A program made the position numbers and the translations under genes. Shown piece after piece: positions 24,791 through 28,130 of a stretch of 28,130 nt of DNA. How positions within the stretch are numbered: position 1 is the first letter of the stretch; each line of letters begins with the position of its first letter. Source of the DNA: a virus; the IMG/VR virus record IMGVR_UViG_3300031626_000014, positions 1 to 28,130 of that record; one strand, written 5' to 3'. The notes beneath the pieces were generated by a model. That model had not been told where the DNA came from. It did not search any database and saw only the letters and a list, made by a program, of their open reading frames with translations.

Positions 24791-25176
24791 CTCTCTAGTT
24801 TCTTTTTCGCACCGTATACTTTAGCAGCTCTACCTCCTACAACAGCTAACTTAGTTGCTGGCCTTGCGAGTTTACCTAATTTACGGAATTTTAATATTTT
24901 AATTACATCTGCAAATGGTATTAAAGATATAGCGGATATACCAGCGTTAACTATATGTTCTTTAGCTATATCATTCTCTTTTTTTGCTAAAGCTAATCCG
25001 GATCTGAGTGCAGATATTACGACATTTACTGTGTCTGCGGCAGGGCCGACACCTAATATAGGATCTAGACCAAGTACATCAAGAGCTGTTTGAAGATTGT
25101 CAACTGCATTGCGTTTTCTTCTTTCTTCACAAACTACATCATATTGTTCAGCTATTAGGTTTAAATCATGTTTCAT
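24739..25176 (-). CDS. Hydrophobic 145-aa protein with capsid-targeting-like N-terminus and pre-toxin-like segment
   Basis: The N-terminus MKHDLNLIAEQYDVV has I8-A9-E10, matching the T4 internal-protein targeting signal (FIAE then a gp21 cut) closely. Residues about 28-100 (LQTALDVLGLDPILGVGPAA, then VISALRSGLALA, then HIVNAGISAISLIPFADVIK) resemble the hydrophobic Gly/Pro segment found before toxin domains in polymorphic toxins (ALDxxGLxPxxGxxAD...NAGxSxxxxIPF). They could form two membrane-associated hairpins. The C-terminus is basic and helical (KLARPATKLAVVGGRAAKVY). The gene follows the clamp-loader gene by 12 nt on the same strand but is not the small clamp-loader subunit. An ejected membrane-active internal protein is one reading; function is unproven. 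Confidence 0.5.
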   Translation of the reverse strand: MKHDLNLIAEQYDVVCEERRKRNAVDNLQTALDVLGLDPILGVGPAADTVNVVISALRSGLALAKKENDIAKEHIVNAGISAISLIPFADVIKILKFRKLGKLARPATKLAVVGGRAAKVYGAKKKLERIANSKSEKSDQDSIDI

Positions 25177-25188
25177 TTAATTATTTAA

Positions 25189-26103
25189 TTAAATCTTCTC
25201 GAGATTGACCCAGCATGCAAACGCATTAATCTCTTTATCTAATACAAATACGTCTTTATACATATGATCTGAAATAGTAACTATATATTGACGTTTTTTA
25301 TTATCATCTAAACTAGAAGCGTATACATAATTTAAGTACTGCTTCATTAAGTTATGGTAATCACCCTGAAACTCGTTTTCATTTTCAATTAGATACTTTC
25401 TTAGCTTTAAAGAATCTTTAGATATAATGTGCTTATGTATAACAATAACTATATCTTTACTATCTACACTATGGTCAATTGTAAAGATATTACTAATAGT
25501 AGCTTTTTGAATACTATTTAATACTTTACGAATATCAGGGTAACTTTGTTTAATTACATTCACAAAATTAGGTTTCTGATCAGTTTCAATCTTAATACCT
25601 TCCTGCTTCACTATTTCAACAACTCTTTTAACTACATCATCAAACGGAGGCATTAAGTCGAAGAATTGTGTTCTACTTTGAATAGCAGGTATAATTTTAT
25701 GCTTATAATTTGCTGTAAGTATAAACCGAGTCATACCACTATATTCTTCCATTGTATTACGTAGTGCGCGTTGCCCGTCGAGGGTAATACCATCAGCCTC
25801 ATCTAAGATGACTACTTTATGTTTCCCATCAAGAGACTTAGTCTGACTAAAGCCAACTACCTTAGAGCGTATCGTATCAATACCATTTTCATCAGAAGCA
25901 TTAATATAAAGGTATTGACACTGTAAAATATCATTTACTAATATTCTAGCTAATGTAGTTTTACCTAAACCAGGTGTACCAACAAAAAGCAGATTTGGTA
26001 TCTCTTCAGTAATAGATTCAAAATACTTTCTATTACTATCAGATAATACCAAATCTGATAACGTTTTAGGTCTATACTTTTCTACGTATAATTTATTAAA
26101 CAT
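25189..26103 (-). CDS. 44: Sliding-clamp loader ATPase subunit, gp44-like
   Basis: The 304-residue product is an AAA+ clamp-loader subunit of the RFC/gp44 type (T4 gp44 is 319 aa). It loads the gp45 sliding clamp for replication and, in T4, for late transcription. Motifs: EKYRPKTLSDLV (8-19), Walker A GTPGLGKTT (42-50), Walker B VVILDEAD (97-104), a sensor 1 region FILTANYKHKI and the SRC-box position IQSRTQF (141-147), where Thr replaces the usual Cys. The C-terminal collar region is present. The start overlaps the upstream 35-codon gene by 1 nt (TAATG). The small subunit gp62 and clamp gp45 are not adjacent in this window. Confidence 0.92.
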   Translation of the reverse strand: MFNKLYVEKYRPKTLSDLVLSDSNRKYFESITEEIPNLLFVGTPGLGKTTLARILVNDILQCQYLYINASDENGIDTIRSKVVGFSQTKSLDGKHKVVILDEADGITLDGQRALRNTMEEYSGMTRFILTANYKHKIIPAIQSRTQFFDLMPPFDDVVKRVVEIVKQEGIKIETDQKPNFVNVIKQSYPDIRKVLNSIQKATISNIFTIDHSVDSKDIVIVIHKHIISKDSLKLRKYLIENENEFQGDYHNLMKQYLNYVYASSLDDNKKRQYIVTISDHMYKDVFVLDKEINAFACWVNLEKI

Positions 26104-26210
26104 TATTTTTTCTTTTTTGATGGCTTTGTAACAGTTACTGTTACCGTCTTTCTCACCTTCGCATTACCGACTCTTCTTTCGGTTATCTTTTGTCTTGTTA
26201 CTTTTCCCAT
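26103..26210 (-). CDS. Tiny basic protein (35 aa) overlapping its neighbour
   Basis: ATG at 26210 and TAA at 26103-26105 encode MGKVTRQKITERRVGNAKVR followed by a Thr-Val repeat (TVTVTVT) and a KPSKKKK end. The stop overlaps the clamp-loader ATG (TAATG), which would couple translation. The 5' end overlaps the 52-codon gene by 47 nt in another frame. A TATAAT box lies 5 nt before its ATG, the same arrangement as the dut and dpdA starts. It could be a nucleic-acid-binding peptide or chance coding in A-rich DNA. Confidence 0.4.
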   Translation of the reverse strand: MGKVTRQKITERRVGNAKVRKTVTVTVTKPSKKKK

Positions 26211-26322
26211 AATTAATTATATCAGAGTTCCTTTTTTTATTACCACCCCAGTCAATACCATCGTAAGAATCTCCGAACTTCTTCAAACTATGACCTTTTC
26301 GCCATTTATCTCCTTTACCCAT
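26164..26322 (-). CDS. Small basic hypothetical protein (52 aa)
   Basis: The ATG overlaps the dUTPase stop (TAATG at 26320-26324), and TAA is at 26164-26166. The product starts MGKGDKWRKGHSLKKFGDSY and continues DGIDWGGNKKRNSD, then a Lys/Arg/Asn-rich tail. Short proteins beginning GDKWRK are familiar from T4-like phages, where they are of unknown function. No domain is recognised. It is translationally coupled to dut and partly overlapped by the 35-codon gene. Confidence 0.6.
   Translation of the reverse strand: MGKGDKWRKGHSLKKFGDSYDGIDWGGNKKRNSDIINYGKSNKTKDNRKKSR
26216..26221 (-). promoter_or_regulatory. TATAAT box before the 35-aa gene
   Basis: TATAAT on the minus strand ends 5 nt before the ATG at 26210. 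No good -35 is visible, so an independent promoter is doubtful. Confidence 0.25.
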
Positions 26323-26789
26323 TACTTACCAGAGGAACCGAAACCTGCATCTCCACGTTGAGCTTCTTCAACACTATCAGACCACTCAATAGTTGTATCA
26401 TAAATTTTTTCAATTTTGATCTGAGCTACTTTATCACCTTTTTCGAATACATACTTTTCATCATTAAAATTATACATCTTAACTGCGCAATCCCCTCGAT
26501 AACCATTATCCACTTCACCTAAATGCGGTTGTAAATTATGTTTAAACCCAAGACCTGACTTTGGTTTGATTACGAAACCGTAACCTGGAGTTATATATGC
26601 TACTGTAATACCTACAGGTACAACACCGCTGGATATTTTAACATTACCTACTGCATCTGATTTACTTGGTCTAATAGTAGTACCTTGAACAGCATACAAA
26701 TCAAAGCAATTATCCCCATTATGAGCTTTAGTAGGTAGTTTAGCATCTGGATGCGTCTTAACAAATTTAATTATAACTTTTTCTTCCAT
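26322..26789 (-). CDS. dut: dUTPase (deoxyuridine 5'-triphosphate nucleotidohydrolase)
   Basis: The product hydrolyses dUTP to dUMP and pyrophosphate, keeping uracil out of DNA and feeding thymidylate synthesis. The 155-residue trimeric-type dUTPase has all five motifs in order: NCFDLYA (27-33), PKSGLG (76-81), LGEVDNGYRGDC (90-101, catalytic Asp94), GDKVAQI (118-124) and RGDAGFGSSG (145-154). The length is normal for the family. It is the first gene of the minus-strand nucleotide/replication operon (dut, 52 aa, 35 aa, clamp loader). ATG 26789 is preceded by AGG 5 nt upstream and by a sigma70-like promoter whose predicted start is at the ATG. Confidence 0.93.
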   Translation of the reverse strand: MEEKVIIKFVKTHPDAKLPTKAHNGDNCFDLYAVQGTTIRPSKSDAVGNVKISSGVVPVGITVAYITPGYGFVIKPKSGLGFKHNLQPHLGEVDNGYRGDCAVKMYNFNDEKYVFEKGDKVAQIKIEKIYDTTIEWSDSVEEAQRGDAGFGSSGK

Positions 26790-26797
26790 ATATACCT

Positions 26798-26825
26798 ATT
26801 ATAATATATTAGTTTAATTATTCAA
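26798..26825 (-). promoter_or_regulatory. Sigma70-like early promoter of the dut operon
   Basis: On the minus strand TTGAAT (26820-26825), a 16-nt spacer and TATAAT (26798-26803) precede the dut ATG by 8 nt. Transcription would start at about the ATG. The -35 falls inside the 20-bp palindrome at 26818-26837. Confidence 0.55.
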
Positions 26826-26837
26826 CTAGTTGAATAA
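26818..26837. repeat. 20-bp perfect palindrome between dut and gp16 genes
   Basis: TTATTCAACTAGTTGAATAA reads the same on both strands. It covers the -35 of the minus-strand dut promoter and enters the + strand late octamer at 26833-26840, so a bound dimeric regulator could affect both directions. Confidence 0.7.
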
Positions 26838-26840
26838 ATA
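26833..26840 (+). promoter_or_regulatory. Late promoter variant for the gp16-like gene
   Basis: AATAAATA, one mismatch from TATAAATA, ends 8 nt before the ATG at 26849 and overlaps the palindrome. Confidence 0.5.
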
Positions 26841-26848
26841 TTCTTACA

Positions 26849-27307
26849 ATGGATAATGATGTAGATATTGTTGTTGATGATTTACTTTCTCAATTAAAAG
26901 GGGTAAACGTTGCACAAAAAGAATTAGAAAACCAGGATTTTAACCTAGATAAAGAAAAATTAGAAGATTTTTTACTGCAATATTCTGGTAAGTTAATTAA
27001 AGGTAGTGTTGATTACGTTGAAGATGTTAAGCAATTTATTACTTCAGCTCCAGATTCTAGAGATGTAGATGCTTTAAGTAAATTAATAGGAGCATCTGCA
27101 TCAGCTATTGAGAGTTTAAATAAAATTCTTTTACAAAATAAAGCTAATGAAGCTAAAATACAAGTTAAAGAAATGGATATACAAAGTAAAAGGGAATTAC
27201 AAGATATCAATAACGAAAAGGCTGGTTTAACTATTAATAGAGAAGAACTACTTAAACAATTAATTGATGATGCTAAAATAATTGATGTCGACGTTAGTAA
27301 AGATTAA
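26849..27307 (+). CDS. 16: Probable small terminase subunit gp16
   Basis: The 152-residue product is helical and charged, close to T4 gp16 in size (164 aa). The central part, YSGKLIKGSVDYVEDVKQFI then DVDALSKLIGASASAIESLN and KILLQNK, follows the same plan as T4 gp16: two helices with A-x-x-x-L-x-x-A, an S/PR-type turn, then a long coiled-coil helix ending in L-x-K. The end, INREELLKQLIDDA, resembles gp16 SPTELMDEIGDA. gp16 recognises DNA for packaging with the gp17 motor. Here gene 17 does not follow; the next gene is on the other strand and overlaps it by 4 nt. The alternative is another coiled-coil virion protein. Confidence 0.6.
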   Translation: MDNDVDIVVDDLLSQLKGVNVAQKELENQDFNLDKEKLEDFLLQYSGKLIKGSVDYVEDVKQFITSAPDSRDVDALSKLIGASASAIESLNKILLQNKANEAKIQVKEMDIQSKRELQDINNEKAGLTINREELLKQLIDDAKIIDVDVSKD

Positions 27308-28130
27308 CCTCCTGAAAAGGGTTTATTAATAGTCGTAGTCGTGTATATATTATTGTTGAATATATCTAAAACGTTTTGTACTCCTTCAATATTATTTTGA
27401 TAGCTAACTAGGTATGATTTATTATCTGGTTGTTCTCTTATATTTAAATTTTTATAAAACGTAATAAGGTCTCCTAAATTTTCACCAAATACTTCAAATA
27501 TTTTACTTGTTTTTAAGTTTACTATATTACCCCTATTTAAAGATTCAAAATTATCGTAAACTAAATTTACACCATGTGGGGTTTTTGAAATATTTTCAAC
27601 ACTATAACCAGCGATATTTCTCATATTTCTTTTTAATAACGCATCAGTTTTAAGAGACATTTTTTTAAAGTTTTTTAGCACGTTTTTACTAACTTTATTG
27701 AACATTATAGGAGGTAAAGTAACTGGTGCACCGGATGCTTCTAAATTATAAAATGTATCAAATATTGGGGTATTGGTTAGTCCTAAATTATGATTAATCT
27801 CCAAAGTCATACCGATATCATCAGAATAGTTAGAAAAAACACTTTGGTCTATATTGCTAACATTTTTTAATATAACAACTTTGAATATGTATAGTAAATT
27901 TTGAAATTTTTCATTTAAATATAACTTATAATTATTTGGTAATTCGACACCATTTATTATCATATTCGCATTATTTAAGTTAATGTATTTTTGAGTTAAA
28001 TTCTTCAATACATTATCTGAACTTTTAGTTTCATCTAATTCAATAAAATAATTAACCACATCTAAAGAAACATCTTTAAAAATGTTTAATAATTCTTCAC
28101 TACTTTCATAGAAGCTTATACTACCATTAA
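27304..28130 (-). CDS. Unknown protein, 5' end beyond the window
   Basis: The frame is open from the right edge (28130) to TAA at 27304-27306. A GTG at 28059 could start it, but coding-like sequence continues upstream without a stop (SISFYESSEELLNIF), so the true start is probably outside. At least 274 residues are present. The visible part is helical and rich in Leu, Asn and Lys, with segments such as YLNEKFQNLLYIFKVVILKN and NTPIFDTFYNLEASGAPVTL, and a Thr-rich end (YTTTTINKPFSGG). I do not recognise a family. Its strand and composition match the minus-strand virion block, so a structural role is possible. Its stop overlaps that of the gp16-like gene by 4 nt. Confidence 0.6.
   Translation of the reverse strand, partial: NGSISFYESSEELLNIFKDVSLDVVNYFIELDETKSSDNVLKNLTQKYINLNNANMIINGVELPNNYKLYLNEKFQNLLYIFKVVILKNVSNIDQSVFSNYSDDIGMTLEINHNLGLTNTPIFDTFYNLEASGAPVTLPPIMFNKVSKNVLKNFKKMSLKTDALLKRNMRNIAGYSVENISKTPHGVNLVYDNFESLNRGNIVNLKTSKIFEVFGENLGDLITFYKNLNIREQPDNKSYLVSYQNNIEGVQNVLDIFNNNIYTTTTINKPFSGG

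Noticed and set aside
24739-25176. Small clamp-loader subunit gp62
   Set aside because: The position after gp44 fits, but the sequence is hydrophobic with Gly/Pro segments and shows no gp62 likeness.
1-28130. tRNA genes, CRISPR arrays, insertion sequences or att sites
   Set aside because: No cloverleaf, regular spaced repeat, transposase or integrase-type sequence was found by reading either strand.

Overview
The window is a piece of a T4-like myovirus (Caudoviricetes) genome with very AT-rich DNA. The evidence is a recognisable T4 core set: the end of the gp21 prohead protease, gp22 scaffold, gp23 major capsid protein, a gp5-type baseplate hub/spike, gp25 and gp6 baseplate wedge proteins, a gp44-type clamp loader, a dUTPase and a probable gp16 small terminase. 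T4-type late promoter octamers (TATAAATA and close variants) stand in front of the structural genes on both strands. Base composition and the style of the tail proteins resemble marine T4-like phages, but nothing in the window fixes the host. No tRNA, integrase, transposon or CRISPR array was seen.

Layout. (1) 1-2880, + strand: head genes 21, a 47-codon gene, 22 and 23, closed by a strong stem-loop terminator. (2) 2946-5194, - strand: a compact operon of a DpdA-like transglycosylase, a P-loop kinase-like protein and QueF. This looks like a 7-deazaguanine DNA-modification cassette inserted downstream of gene 23. (3) 5241-14522, + strand: baseplate module with an unknown protein, a gp5-like hub/spike, a 915-aa protein with a PKD-like domain, gp25, gp6 and a PKD protein. 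(4) 14529-23805, - strand: fibre/adhesin module with two tandem S74-chaperone fibre proteins rich in cysteine, a 664-aa propeller-like protein, a 1346-aa protein and a 491-aa protein. (5) 23875-24736, + strand: two small probable virion proteins. (6) 24739-26789, - strand: dUTPase, small basic proteins, the clamp-loader ATPase and a 145-aa hydrophobic protein. (7) 26849-27307, + strand: probable gp16. (8) 27304-28130, - strand: an unknown protein running off the window.

How the parts may work together. gp21, gp22 and gp23 build and mature the prohead. The gp5/25/6 group and the fibre module build the baseplate and host-recognition apparatus. dUTPase and the clamp loader serve replication. The DpdA/QueF pair would put preQ1 or a related 7-deazaguanine into phage DNA, most likely against host restriction. 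Three small proteins (23875, 24461 and the 145-aa protein) have N-termini like the T4 capsid targeting sequence, with a (L/I)-x-E site ending at residue 10. They may be packaged and ejected internal proteins.

Regulation. Late octamers lie only 4-10 nt from their ATGs, and TATAAT boxes on the minus-strand genes lie 5-12 nt from theirs. If these are the real promoters, many transcripts are leaderless or nearly so. Palindromes cover the -35 region of both divergent early/late intergenic regions (5195-5240 and 26790-26848).
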